DNA from: CAZKBP01 sp964551015
Lineage (GTDB): Bacteria > Bacteroidota > Bacteroidia > Cytophagales > Microscillaceae
Length of the DNA stretch: 64,000 nt
Reading direction: 5' to 3'
NCBI GenBank assembly: GCA_964551015.1
Contig: CAZKBP010000002.1
Location: forward strand, 248,001 to 312,000
Shown: one piece after another, positions 9,139-19,523 of the stretch
How the letters are laid out: every line of letters begins with the position of its first letter
How positions within the stretch are numbered: the first letter of the stretch is position 1
Notes under the pieces: model-generated
Told to the model about the DNA's origin: nothing
Seen by the model: the letters and a program-made list of their open reading frames with translations, nothing else
Databases searched by the model: none
Position numbers and translations under genes: made by a program

Positions 9139-12100
9139 TTAAAATTTGACAATTTTTTTAAGCCCACGGTAAGCACCAGATTGAAACTCTACAAAATATA
9201 CGCCCGAAGGATAATTATGTAAATTGATCTTTTTTTGCAATCTAGTCTGGAGTTTCCGCCCTTTGTCTAGCAATACCCGTTTACCCTGTGGATTGACAAG
9301 ATGTAGGGTATAATCTCCTTGTACGGTGCTTTCCAAGGAAAAATCTACTTCGTCTCCACTCGGAATGGGGTAAATTTGGATGGCTCCCGAAAGATTGTGA
9401 TTCTCCAAGGAAGTGATTTCCACCTGAATCAAATCCGAAGTAACGGAGCAATTCTCACTAGTAGCCACTACGTAATAGAGTCCGCTCTGTGTAGGGCGAT
9501 AGCTATCACCGGTAGCTCCTGGAATAATTTCAAATTCATAATACCACTGATAACTGTCTGCCCCGATGATATCCGCCTGAAGAAAGCCATCTTCGTTGAA
9601 GACTTCAAAGCTAAAAGAATCATCCAAAATTACTACCAAGGGGTTGGTGGCTCGCTTAATGCAAGAAGCAGAAGCACTTACCTCACAGTCGTATTCTCCA
9701 TTTTCTGTGGCAAAATAAGTACTCAGGGTTGCATTGAGTATTTCTTTACCGTTTCTGTACCATTGGTAAGAAGCATTAATTACGTTGGTTTGTAGTGAGA
9801 GCAGCGCGGCCTTATCATCGCATATATCTGAAAATTTGATCCCTTCTACGACTACATCTACCACGAGTACACACTCGGGACGCACGCTTACCACATTCGA
9901 GTATTGAGAAAGGCCACCTTCATTGGAGGCGGCTACCCGATAAAAATATCGCTGATTTGGGTCTAAGTCCGTATCCTGAAAGGAAGTTACATCCTCGAGC
10001 ACTTCCCCTATTTCAAAGAATTCTCCGTTGGCACTAATGGAACGTTCAATGATAAAAATATCCTCACTCGTGGAGTTATCTTCCCATCGTAGGCTGATTT
10101 CAGAATCCGAAACCGGCTCGCCCACTAGCTCGGTAGGTTGATTAGGAGGGGGTATGGTATCTACTGGAAAAGTAATCACTGAGATCGTATTAGAATAAGG
10201 AGAGGCTTCTTCGTTAAAAGACCGCACCCGATAGCGATATAACTGGTTGGCTACCAGCCCTGTATCTGTGTAAGTAGTTACATCTGCCGAAACCTGAGCG
10301 ACCTCAATGAAAAGGTCGCCTAAGTCTTCCAATATATTGGAACGCTCTATGCTGAAGCCTTCTTCATTGCTCGAGTTATCGGTCCAGATGAGAGAAATCT
10401 CATTGCTCGTAACATTGGTAATATCAAGACTGGTGGGAGCAATTGGGATATTGGCGGTTTGTGCCCCAGCCACATTGCTAAATCCAGACACACCCTGGGT
10501 GTTACTCACCGCACGGATACGATAGAAGTACTGTGTATTTCCAGCTACCGTGTTGTCTGTATAAGACTCAATATTAGCTGCTACGGTAGCAATACCCACA
10601 AATCCACTCTGGAAGTTAGTAGCCCTTTCAATGACAAAGTTATCCTCATTACTTGATCTATCTTCCCACTCCAGATCAATTTGATTCAGGGAAATTGCCG
10701 TGGCTCTTAGGTTGGCTGGCGTCGCAGGAGGCTGAAAGGTAGTAGCCGTGGCTACATTAGAAAAGGTGGGGGACTCTCCGGCGGTATTGAAGGCCAGCAC
10801 TCGATAACGATAAGTAACTCCTGATTTAATTTGCGTATCCGTATAAGAGGTTGTATCTGCTAAGACTATATCTAGAGGTATAAAGCTACTACTTGCTCCA
10901 ATTGCCCGCTCTATTTCAAAACCAATCTCGTTACTTGAATTATCCACCCATCTTAATACGATGCCAGTTCCGGAAGCAACCTGAGCAGTCAGTCCAGATG
11001 GAGCATTGGGGGGTATGTCTGAGGTAAATTCATTAACGGAAGGGCTGTTGAGTTGATAATTCGTGGTTTCGGTCACACCGTCGAGGTCAGCAAAAGGAAT
11101 CACGTAAAATGTGTAAGCAGTGCTAGATACCAACCCAGTTACTGTGATAGAAGATTGGTCACCAGAAATGCTCACGACTTGATCTGCATTGATTGATGCT
11201 GCCACCTCCTCGGGAGCCAGGCCATCTATAATTGGAGCCAAGTCTACGCTACCTGCATTTGTAATCACTAAGTAGCCCGTGGCATCCCCTTGATTATTCC
11301 AAGTAAGCGTGGCTTCATTGGTGCCAGTGGCTGCTGTGAGTCCCGTAACTGGGTTAGGTTGTTTAGCCAGTGTCCAGAAATCAATTCTGGTTCCATAGGA
11401 AGTCCCTACCTCGCTGGTTGCGTAGGCTCTCACGCTATATTGACTTCCCGGACTTAAGCCTGTGATGGTAGCACTGAATGTACTCGTGCTACCTGTACTT
11501 ACTTCTACCAATGTCACTTCGCTATCGTTGATGGTCAAATTTGTACCCGTAGCGAGATAGTAAATAAATCCACGACTACTCACCGTGCCACTGCCTTCTG
11601 CCAAGAGATTGCCGTTCGCCACCGCACCGTCCTCTCTGCGGTTCGTTACACTTGTTGTACTTACCTGAGGAGCTGCAACGGCAGTTGGGAATTCATAGGC
11701 TCCGATATCGGGCTGGCCAATCCTCGAGGCATTCGTTTGGTCTACGTTTGGAATATCAGCTCCAGTGGTACCCATGTCAATCGCCGGGCTTTCTTCTATC
11801 AAGGCAATGGTTGAAGTGTTACCGCCATTGTTAGTAAGGGTATTGCCGCCAAACACCGCGTCATAGTTAAGTCCTTCAAGATTATTGTCATTTACACCCG
11901 TGGGCTCAAATCCATCGCTGCTCTCGATGATACAGTGGCTCACGTTGCTCTCGCTACTTGGGCTGAGGAAAATATCGGGTTGTGTATTCGCCTGATTTCC
12001 TACCAAGACTGTATTAAACATATTCAAGCTGCCTCCCATGAGGTAAACGCCTCCTCCCATTCCCGAGACTACATTGTTGACAATGGTACAATTGTAAATG

Positions 12101-13977
12101 TTGCTTGTGCCTCCCTCTATAAAAAGTCCGCCACCTTGACCAACATCTCCTGCTTCAAGGTTATTATTAAAGATCGTACAGTTGGTAAGGTCTAGCGTGC
12201 CAGCACTGGCTCGTTGCCGAATAGCGCCTCCATTACTTACTTCGGCAAAGGCTACATTATCGTGAATCGTACATCGGTTGAGGCGCAAGTTGGCCTGATT
12301 ATCAATCAGACCTGAGCCGTTTGATCCTCCAAAAAAGTTATTATCCACGGTACAATCAATCATATCAAGGTTTCCACTCGCGTTGAAGATGCAGGCCCCT
12401 CCACTGCCTTGAAAGGTATTTTCTCTGAAACGGCAAAGGTTTAGCCGCACTGTGCCACCATCATTCGTGAAGGCTTGCCCTCGCGTCACATCAAAAGCAG
12501 TTGCTCTCTGAAATATGAGATTGTTGATTATAACATTAAACGCACCACTCACTCGCAATAGTGGTGAATCATCCTGTCCATCCAGTGAAGAAACATTTCC
12601 CCTAATCGTCATATGGTTTTTGATATCGGGTAGCGGGGACTCCACAATAATATTCCCCGTTGTACTGAAGTCTATGATATAAGGATTACTAGCAGCGACA
12701 TTGGCAAAATTTGCGTGCACCAGAGCATAACGAAAAGAGCCTATCCCGGAGTTATTCAGGTTAGTAACACTGTAGGGAGAAGCTTTGGGAAGTTCGGAAT
12801 TGGCTTCATGGGCTCCAATGTCGGGTTGATCATCTCTTAGGAATCCTCTTTGGTCTAAAACCCTGCCATTCACGGCTTGGCCAATCGCGAGGCTGTTACT
12901 AGCCAGCGAAAGATTAGGATTCACCCCACCATTAAGCCCATAGTTCATAAAGTTAGCATTAACGGGGATGACAGAGGTTCCTACCAATAATCCGGGACTA
13001 AAATTGGAGCCATCTGCTACCCCAATGAGATTTCCACCCAAGTCTACAAATTCTCCTGACAAATCTGGGGTACCAGAAAAACTTGCTGAATTGCCCGCTA
13101 CGATGGTGTTATTGAGTTCTACCGTACCCGACAGATTCAAGATGCCACCCGCCGAGGGAATGGTATTATTAGCTGTATTTTCGCTCAGCGTACAATGGGT
13201 CATACGCAAAAAACCACCGTTCACCACAATTGCCTCGTCTGTGTTCTGAAAAAAAGTACAGTTGGTCACCGTGGTCGTACCTCCTTGTATAAATAAAGCA
13301 CCTCCTCGACCTACGGCATTATTATTTTCAAAAGTAGAGCGGATAATATCTAAGGCTCCCGACTCCTGATAGATGGCTCCCCCTCTCAGGCCAGCCAAGC
13401 CTGTGGCAAAGTTTTGGAAGAAATAAGCATCTCGAATGGTAACCTCTCCTCCTTCGTTGTAAATAGCTCCGCCGTCTGCCCCGTCATTATCACCTGACAA
13501 GTTATCTATGAAAGAGCAGCCCCCAATATTCAAAACCCCTCGATTGAGGATGGCTCCTCCTCCGCTGCCGTCAAAGGGCTGTCCGTTGGAAATGGTCAAG
13601 TTGTTTAATACCAGTGTAGCGTCAAGTTCCACGATAAAATAACGGAAGTTATCTGCGCCCACACCAGCGGTGATGGTAGCTCCATTTCCATTGATGGTGA
13701 GGGTGCTACTCTCAACAATGGGTGGCAGTGCATTGCCGTCAGGCTCTTGGCCGAGATTATTAAAGAATTGATAAGTGGTGCCCGTGAGTGTAATTTCACT
13801 ATCAGTTCCATCTGTATTAGCCTGATTGATGGCATTGATTAGTTCATCCGCACTGTTGGCCGTGTAGGTTTGCACGTCTTGCGCCAGCAGGTGGCGTGGG
13901 CTGAATATGGAGCTTAATATTGATATCCATAAGATGACCTTCAGCCAGCGGCTGGGAAGCGTAATTATTTTTCTCAT
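9139..13977 (-). CDS. Giant secreted beta-helix / fibronectin-III protein with T9SS sorting domain
   Basis: A 1612-residue cell-surface or secreted protein. It has a signal peptide (from MRKIITLPSRW, ending near LLAQ) and a long right-handed beta-helix region (about 45-790) built of short repeats of the type GGAIYNEGG and NCTIFNNN. This contains two anchor-type segments ending PDIGAHE and PDIGAYEF. Six fibronectin type III-like domains follow (about 790-1410; recurrent DNSSNEEGF), then two Ig-like modules and a type A T9SS C-terminal domain (IYPIPSGDEVDFSL to the end). The start at 13977 is chosen because the signal peptide begins there; an earlier in-frame Met at 14076 has no such signal. 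It is probably an adhesin or surface-exposed carbohydrate-binding protein, and no enzymatic domain is recognised. It lies 130 bp after the TPR-CHAT gene on the same strand. Confidence 0.9.
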   Translation of the reverse strand: MRKIITLPSRWLKVILWISILSSIFSPRHLLAQDVQTYTANSADELINAINQANTDGTDSEITLTGTTYQFFNNLGQEPDGNALPPIVESSTLTINGNGATITAGVGADNFRYFIVELDATLVLNNLTISNGQPFDGSGGGAILNRGVLNIGGCSFIDNLSGDNDGADGGAIYNEGGEVTIRDAYFFQNFATGLAGLRGGAIYQESGALDIIRSTFENNNAVGRGGALFIQGGTTTVTNCTFFQNTDEAIVVNGGFLRMTHCTLSENTANNTIPSAGGILNLSGTVELNNTIVAGNSASFSGTPDLSGEFVDLGGNLIGVADGSNFSPGLLVGTSVIPVNANFMNYGLNGGVNPNLSLASNSLAIGQAVNGRVLDQRGFLRDDQPDIGAHEANSELPKASPYSVTNLNNSGIGSFRYALVHANFANVAASNPYIIDFSTTGNIIVESPLPDIKNHMTIRGNVSSLDGQDDSPLLRVSGAFNVIINNLIFQRATAFDVTRGQAFTNDGGTVRLNLCRFRENTFQGSGGACIFNASGNLDMIDCTVDNNFFGGSNGSGLIDNQANLRLNRCTIHDNVAFAEVSNGGAIRQRASAGTLDLTNCTIFNNNLEAGDVGQGGGLFIEGGTSNIYNCTIVNNVVSGMGGGVYLMGGSLNMFNTVLVGNQANTQPDIFLSPSSESNVSHCIIESSDGFEPTGVNDNNLEGLNYDAVFGGNTLTNNGGNTSTIALIEESPAIDMGTTGADIPNVDQTNASRIGQPDIGAYEFPTAVAAPQVSTTSVTNRREDGAVANGNLLAEGSGTVSSRGFIYYLATGTNLTINDSEVTLVEVSTGSTSTFSATITGLSPGSQYSVRAYATSEVGTSYGTRIDFWTLAKQPNPVTGLTAATGTNEATLTWNNQGDATGYLVITNAGSVDLAPIIDGLAPEEVAASINADQVVSISGDQSSITVTGLVSSTAYTFYVIPFADLDGVTETTNYQLNSPSVNEFTSDIPPNAPSGLTAQVASGTGIVLRWVDNSSNEIGFEIERAIGASSSFIPLDIVLADTTSYTDTQIKSGVTYRYRVLAFNTAGESPTFSNVATATTFQPPATPANLRATAISLNQIDLEWEDRSSNEDNFVIERATNFQSGFVGIATVAANIESYTDNTVAGNTQYFYRIRAVSNTQGVSGFSNVAGAQTANIPIAPTSLDITNVTSNEISLIWTDNSSNEEGFSIERSNILEDLGDLFIEVAQVSADVTTYTDTGLVANQLYRYRVRSFNEEASPYSNTISVITFPVDTIPPPNQPTELVGEPVSDSEISLRWEDNSTSEDIFIIERSISANGEFFEIGEVLEDVTSFQDTDLDPNQRYFYRVAASNEGGLSQYSNVVSVRPECVLVVDVVVEGIKFSDICDDKAALLSLQTNVINASYQWYRNGKEILNATLSTYFATENGEYDCEVSASASCIKRATNPLVVILDDSFSFEVFNEDGFLQADIIGADSYQWYYEFEIIPGATGDSYRPTQSGLYYVVATSENCSVTSDLIQVEITSLENHNLSGAIQIYPIPSGDEVDFSLESTVQGDYTLHLVNPQGKRVLLDKGRKLQTRLQKKINLHNYPSGVYFVEFQSGAYRGLKKIVKF

Positions 13978-14051
13978 AAATGTTGAGTCAGATTTGATAT
14001 TCACAAATTTCAGAGAAATAAAAAGAAAGCAAATGTTTGTGAAAGAAGACA

Positions 14052-14074
14052 GCAGGGGAACACTTCTCCCCTGC
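14052..14074 (-). terminator. Possible terminator between TPR-CHAT and beta-helix genes
   Basis: The stem GCAGGGG/CCCCTGC (14052-14058 with 14068-14074) has a 9-nt loop. On the minus strand it is followed by a moderately T-rich TGTCTTCTTT. It could terminate or attenuate transcription from the upstream TPR-CHAT gene. Confidence 0.5.
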
Positions 14075-14107
14075 ATAATCTAGCAAACGAGAAAACGAGG
14101 AAATAGG

Positions 14108-17100
14108 TTAATCTGCCCCGATCATATTGAAAGCCCCCCAATAAATCGGGTCTGCATATTCTTCTTTAATTTCTTTTTGGGCTTCGTTAAAAGCTTGTCT
14201 CTTGTTGCCCGTGCTGAGCCATTTCTCGTAAAACTTACTCATTAGTTTTTGGGTGGCTTCGTCATTGACCTTAAAAAGACTCATAATCAACACCTCTGCT
14301 CCGGCGACCAGAAAAGAACGCTGTAGCCCATAGACGCCTTCTCCGATGGCTACCTCGCCCAGCCCCGTTTCGCAAGCACTCAGTACCACGAGGTCAGTAT
14401 GATCCAGATTGAGATTCATGGCCTCGTAGGCGGTGATAATTCCCTCTTGGGCATCATAGTTCTTGGTATTTTGGGCGAGCAGATCTCCCGCTCCCTTGGC
14501 CAACAAGCCTGAGCGTCGTAAGGGATCTTGTTTGATCAATGCCAAGCCTGATTCTGTACTAATGCCTCCTTCGGGCGGGTTTTCTTGAAAAAAGCCGTGG
14601 GTCGCAATGTGAAGTACGCGAGGCGAGTTTAGGGTTTTAATCACTTGCTCGATGGCTTCCTGATCGGTGTATGCCTTGACCTGCCAATCACGATTTTGTA
14701 GCATCTCGCTAATCTGGGCGATCTCTCGTTCAGTGCCGGGCAAGCGACTCACGTATTCTCCACCTCCTCTGGTTTGATTCTCCAAGGCTTTTTCCTCAGT
14801 CTGCTGAGAAGTGTAAAAGATCGGATTCCCAAATAAGATCGCTTCCGAAGAGGCCGTATTGGTTTCTGCTGGCTCTTGTTGGCGACTCAAAATCAAGTCT
14901 TTAGTATTACTAACCAAGCGAATATTATTTTGGTCAATGACATACCGCCCCTCCTCGATTCGGATAGACTCAATATTGATCTGATTGTAAACTCCATCTG
15001 GGGAAAGATACACTACTTGGGCGTTGTCCAAGGCTTGTTCAATGGGTTTCCAGAATTTTTCGTAAGAGTAGCGATCACTTCGCTTGAATATCACCATGTT
15101 GCGGTAATAGCGAAGAAATTTATCCTCTAATTCCTGACCATCATCTAGTAACACGAGTTCGGGTTGCTTGCGGGTTTTTTCGTTGACAATCAAGGCCGCG
15201 TATTTGATTTCATCGCTGAACCCTTCTTGGTAATCGCGATAACGAATGATCTCTACGGCGGCTTCACCTGCTTGCAAGACTTTACGCACATCTTTCCAGG
15301 TGTAAACTTCTTGCTCTACATTATCGGCAAAGAGGCCCGAACGCTCGCTTAATTCTTTCTCTAATTGATTGATTTCATTTTTGAGATCGGTAACATTGAC
15401 CTCACTTTCGGCTAGTTCTTCTTCACTCAGCGAAAGAGCTGAGGTCAATTCACTTTTTTTATCGATCCAACTTTGGAAGAGGGACTTCAATTCTTCATCA
15501 TCTCCATTGAGAATCTGTTCGCGCATTTTGATAGAAGAACTTAATAGAATGGCTTTGGTAGCCAAGCGGAAATTATACATATTCTCAATTAGCTCTGGTC
15601 TATCTTCTTTTTGACTCACGGCCAAGGAGTTGTAGAACTCAAAGTCAGCTTGAATCTTGCTCCAAAACTTGGCTTTTTCTCTTTCGCTGAGCGCGGGAAA
15701 ATAGGTGCGGATAAAATTGAGATAAGATTCGGTTGTTCCCTCCAAGATTTTATTGGCAGCTTTGTAATCGCCGCTGATAAAGAAAAGCCTACCCAATTTA
15801 CTCTCGGTGGCTACATAGTCGGGATGCTCTTTGCTTAATAATTTTTTGAAAATTTTCTCGGCTTGTTCGTAGTTATCCTTAGCTTCCTCGAATTTTTTCA
15901 AATGCGTGTACACATCGCCCATCAGGGAGTAAACCTGAGCAGAGTTGATATTGCGCTCACCTAATTTCTCCAACCAAATGGCATTGGCCTCTTCCAAAAG
16001 AGAGAATGCCTCTTCAAATCGGTCGGTTTCTATGTAAATGCTGGCGATGGTCTTCAGCACTTGGGCGTAGAGAGGATGACGATTATCAAAATTACTGACC
16101 ATGATGGCTTTGGCCTGATTGAGGTATTTTTCTGATAATTCGGCATTTTTTGTATTTTCATAAAATTTGATGAGAGCCAAAGAAATATAAGAGCGTCCTA
16201 GCTCTATGTGATTCTCTCTCAGGCTCTTTTTCTGAATAGCAATCACTTGATTCATGTACTCTTCGGCTTGCTCGTAATCTCCGATGGTTACATAATATTC
16301 GGAGAGTAAGGTATAGTTTTCTGAGGCTCGGATACTTTCAGCCCCATAAATTTTCTTGGCGATTCGCTCAGCCTCAGTCAACAGCTTGATGCTTTGCCCG
16401 TAATCTCCTTTGATGAGATACAGCAGTCCCAGATGATTGAGAGGGCTTAATAACTGGCGGCTTCCTTCACCTGAGTTTGCTCGTGCAGCTGCTAACAAAT
16501 CCTGTAGAATTAGCTCGGTTTCGGCATATTCTCCCAAACGAATATAAAGAGTTGCCATCTCGTCCATGGATTGTGCTTTGAGCGAAAGATCATCTACACC
16601 CATACGGCGATAGAGACGATTGGAAGTACGGAGCATTTTGCGGGCTTCGTCGTAGAGGCCAAAGATACCATAAATTTTGGCCATGGTAGTCAAAGATTCA
16701 GCATACTCCAAGGAGCGGCGTCGGGCTTCTTTACGAATGACAAAAAGCCCTTTTTCCATGCTTTGTTCGGCCTCACGATACTGACCTACCTTGATCTGCA
16801 GGTCGGCTACTTTGACCAACTGTAATCCGTAGGCCAGGTATCTTTCCCCGTATTTACTTTTCAGATTGGCAGCAGAATTCTGCAAAAGTGCTAAGCTTTC
16901 TTCATAGCGATCTTCTAGATCATAATAATTAGCAACGGCATTGTTTAGATAATTGCGATCTTTATGGGTTTCGCTTCGTTGCTCATACAGCATCGCTTGG
17001 GGTTCAGCCTGAAAAATATTTCTGGCCTCTGCAAAATTATCCGTATAATTCAGATAGTAGTCTGCTAACCTGACCTGAGCAAAACGATAGGGCGTAGAAT

Positions 17101-18364
17101 TCGTCCCGTAGAGCTTTTGATAAGAAGTAAGAATCGTTTTTAGGTTCGCTTCGGCGGCTTCTAAATCAGGTTCTTGCCCACTGATGAGGAGAAAATGGAG
17201 CATTTCACGGGCACGAACGCGGAGCGGATGTTCTTCGGGAATAATTTCACTGGGTTGTGCTAAGATTTCATTTAACTCTCCAATGGCTTTTCCATCTTCT
17301 CGATTGGCGAAGCTTTGGGAAGCACTTAGGTAAAGCCCCGTTTGGTCGTATATGTTCGTACTCCGTGAGAAGGCAGAGGCATACTTATTCCAGCGGTCCA
17401 GATTACGATTGATGGCGCCCTCTTTTTCTCTGAAAATATAAGATTCAATGGCGAGCGCGAGGGCGTCCATAAATTCTTTTTGTTCAGATTTGACCTGTCG
17501 GGTGGCTTTCTCGTAGTTTCTTTCGGCCTCTTGATAGTCTTCGCGGTCAAAGGCATTATTTCCCCAAGCAATCAAAAACTGATTATAAAGCGGGTATTTA
17601 CTCTTAATTCCAGCTATTGTTTTCTCCTTGATTTGAAAGAGAGAGTCGGCTTTTTGATACTCTCCTTTTTGAGTATAGAGGATGGCATCGAGGCTAAGCG
17701 CACGGGCATAGCGGGTTTGGCGATAGTCTTGATCGTATTTGCTCAGCTTACCAAAGCGACCGTTCGTGGCCTCAGACAGTGCTTTCCAACGCTCTTGGAG
17801 TTCGGTAATTTTCTCTTCTGTGGCTTTCAAGCGACCCATATAAATGGCAGCTTCTGCGGCCTCGAGTGCGATTTCGGCCAAAATCATTTCGTCTGAGGCC
17901 GAGCGTTGATCCCAGATATTTTGTAAATCTTGCAACAAGCTATCTGCTTTGGCATATTGCCCCAGATCTAAATAAATCTGACCAACTTTGATAATTCCCA
18001 CGGAATAAGCTTCAAAGTCTTGATTTTTAATATTTTCCAGTTGCTCAAGACCCGCCTCGATTTTAGTTTCCATCGCTGCAAACTGCCCCTGCACTTCCCG
18101 AATCTGCGCCTCGTAGATTTCTGTCCAAGCTAGTAAAACGGGGCTCGCTCCGTATTTTTTGTTGATATCTTTGAGGACATTTTTATTTTTCTTGGCCAGA
18201 GCTTTATCATATTTGCCTTTGAGGTATTGCTTGTGTGCTTTGGCAAAGAGATTTTCCCAACTCACTTGGGCGAAATTTGACTCCGGAAGCACGAGAAATA
18301 AAACTAAGAAGAGGCTCGAGATCAAGAGAGGCCTCTTTGTGCGGTGTGGCATAGGTGTGAACAT
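14108..18364 (-). CDS. Exported TPR-repeat protein with C-terminal CHAT (caspase-like) domain
   Basis: A 1418-residue protein. An N-terminal signal peptide (hydrophobic LLISSLFLVLFLVL, ending near NFAQ) is followed by a long array of tetratricopeptide repeats (about 40-900), a coiled-coil stretch (about 1000-1050) and a CHAT peptidase domain (about 1080-1418). The caspase-type dyad is present: His1256 in IATHGFF and Cys1331 in LSACETGLGE. In CHAT families the TPR array usually binds partners and controls the protease. The signal peptide points to the periplasm or cell surface, unlike the cytosolic CHAT protein at 25270-27045. It is flanked on the same strand by a hydrolase gene upstream (51-bp gap) and a T9SS cargo downstream. 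Its substrate is unknown. Confidence 0.9.
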   Translation of the reverse strand: MFTPMPHRTKRPLLISSLFLVLFLVLPESNFAQVSWENLFAKAHKQYLKGKYDKALAKKNKNVLKDINKKYGASPVLLAWTEIYEAQIREVQGQFAAMETKIEAGLEQLENIKNQDFEAYSVGIIKVGQIYLDLGQYAKADSLLQDLQNIWDQRSASDEMILAEIALEAAEAAIYMGRLKATEEKITELQERWKALSEATNGRFGKLSKYDQDYRQTRYARALSLDAILYTQKGEYQKADSLFQIKEKTIAGIKSKYPLYNQFLIAWGNNAFDREDYQEAERNYEKATRQVKSEQKEFMDALALAIESYIFREKEGAINRNLDRWNKYASAFSRSTNIYDQTGLYLSASQSFANREDGKAIGELNEILAQPSEIIPEEHPLRVRAREMLHFLLISGQEPDLEAAEANLKTILTSYQKLYGTNSTPYRFAQVRLADYYLNYTDNFAEARNIFQAEPQAMLYEQRSETHKDRNYLNNAVANYYDLEDRYEESLALLQNSAANLKSKYGERYLAYGLQLVKVADLQIKVGQYREAEQSMEKGLFVIRKEARRRSLEYAESLTTMAKIYGIFGLYDEARKMLRTSNRLYRRMGVDDLSLKAQSMDEMATLYIRLGEYAETELILQDLLAAARANSGEGSRQLLSPLNHLGLLYLIKGDYGQSIKLLTEAERIAKKIYGAESIRASENYTLLSEYYVTIGDYEQAEEYMNQVIAIQKKSLRENHIELGRSYISLALIKFYENTKNAELSEKYLNQAKAIMVSNFDNRHPLYAQVLKTIASIYIETDRFEEAFSLLEEANAIWLEKLGERNINSAQVYSLMGDVYTHLKKFEEAKDNYEQAEKIFKKLLSKEHPDYVATESKLGRLFFISGDYKAANKILEGTTESYLNFIRTYFPALSEREKAKFWSKIQADFEFYNSLAVSQKEDRPELIENMYNFRLATKAILLSSSIKMREQILNGDDEELKSLFQSWIDKKSELTSALSLSEEELAESEVNVTDLKNEINQLEKELSERSGLFADNVEQEVYTWKDVRKVLQAGEAAVEIIRYRDYQEGFSDEIKYAALIVNEKTRKQPELVLLDDGQELEDKFLRYYRNMVIFKRSDRYSYEKFWKPIEQALDNAQVVYLSPDGVYNQINIESIRIEEGRYVIDQNNIRLVSNTKDLILSRQQEPAETNTASSEAILFGNPIFYTSQQTEEKALENQTRGGGEYVSRLPGTEREIAQISEMLQNRDWQVKAYTDQEAIEQVIKTLNSPRVLHIATHGFFQENPPEGGISTESGLALIKQDPLRRSGLLAKGAGDLLAQNTKNYDAQEGIITAYEAMNLNLDHTDLVVLSACETGLGEVAIGEGVYGLQRSFLVAGAEVLIMSLFKVNDEATQKLMSKFYEKWLSTGNKRQAFNEAQKEIKEEYADPIYWGAFNMIGAD

Positions 18365-18415
18365 GAGCGTGAACTTTTTAGAATCAGATCAAGTGCAAAA
18401 TTAATACTAGCAACT

Positions 18416-19450
18416 TTATTCTTCTACGGCTACACGTTGTTTGGGGATTACTTTTATTGGAGAAAGTTTTAAAATTTCCTCGGCAAAGCGAAAAGTTGCT
18501 TTTTTGACTTCATCCACTGCTCCCGAGGTGATGTAAGAAGCAATGACATGCTCACCGGCTTGGGGGAAGGCTTTTTGTCTTTTTAAAGCATCTGGTGTTC
18601 CCAGTTGCGTGAACATCTCCCGCATGGCTTCTACCGACACCGTATGATCTTGATGGGTTTCATCTTTGTAATAATATCCCAAAAAAACGGGCTGTTTTAC
18701 TTGCTGAAACACCTCAGGTTTCATGGTGGCAGCAACCAGCGATTTGAGTGCTACACCCCCTTCCAGGCGATATTTATTGGCCCAATATTGCTCTCCAAGT
18801 TTGGTTACTTTGTCTCGCTCAATATATTTACTACCCACCGAAAGGCGAGCAATTTGCAAGCCCCAAGGCTTGTTCAAAAGCATCATATAGGAATCATAAA
18901 AATCGATCAAGGGAGAATAAAGAATCAATCCCGCCAGTTCAGGATGCTCGGCTGCTAAGTAAAGAGCTAGCGTACTTCCCGTGGAGGTACTGATCACGAT
19001 GGTACTGTCGCCCAACTGCTGGGCAATGGCCAGAGCTTCCTTGGCAGAAGCCAGTAAACTTTCCGGTGTGATTTCTAGAAAAGCATCAGGATCATCCAAG
19101 CCATGTTGGTCGAGACGAGCCAAATATAGATTACAGCCGTACCGACGTGCGAAGTCTCGATGCACGGGTGCCCCTTCGGCTTGACTCGCGGTGAAGCCAT
19201 GTAAATAAACCACGCTGTAAGGCGTTTTTTCTTTGCGCTTGGCATCAAACCATACGATTCGAGCTTGATTGTCAGGCTTTAGATGAGGCGTATTACGCTC
19301 AGAAACCACAATATCTTTTTCCAATTGCTTCAAATCCTGAGCTACTGGAGGTAATTGCGTATCGAGAGAGGGAGCAGCAGGAGAAGGGCCTAGCAGATAG
19401 AAAATCGTCAGTGCTAATAGAACAATTCCTGCCCATTTAAGAAACTTCAT
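18416..19450 (-). CDS. Membrane-anchored alpha/beta hydrolase
   Basis: A 344-residue protein with an N-terminal hydrophobic anchor (IVLLALTIFYLL, about residues 9-20) and a serine-hydrolase core. The oxyanion-hole motif is YLHGFTAS (82-89), the nucleophile is probably Ser156 in STSTGSTLALY, and the C-terminal catalytic His is in AGEHVIASY. The nucleophile elbow reads S-x-S-x-G instead of the usual G-x-S-x-G. The substrate cannot be predicted; an esterase or lysophospholipase type is plausible. It starts 73 bp from the divergent endonuclease V gene and is followed by the TPR-CHAT gene on the same strand. Confidence 0.85.
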   Translation of the reverse strand: MKFLKWAGIVLLALTIFYLLGPSPAAPSLDTQLPPVAQDLKQLEKDIVVSERNTPHLKPDNQARIVWFDAKRKEKTPYSVVYLHGFTASQAEGAPVHRDFARRYGCNLYLARLDQHGLDDPDAFLEITPESLLASAKEALAIAQQLGDSTIVISTSTGSTLALYLAAEHPELAGLILYSPLIDFYDSYMMLLNKPWGLQIARLSVGSKYIERDKVTKLGEQYWANKYRLEGGVALKSLVAATMKPEVFQQVKQPVFLGYYYKDETHQDHTVSVEAMREMFTQLGTPDALKRQKAFPQAGEHVIASYITSGAVDEVKKATFRFAEEILKLSPIKVIPKQRVAVEE

Positions 19451-19523
19451 AAATTTTCGTTTATTTGAAGATGGTCATATTTCTGATGATCCACGAGAGC
19501 ACAAAAATCCTAAATATTCTCTA

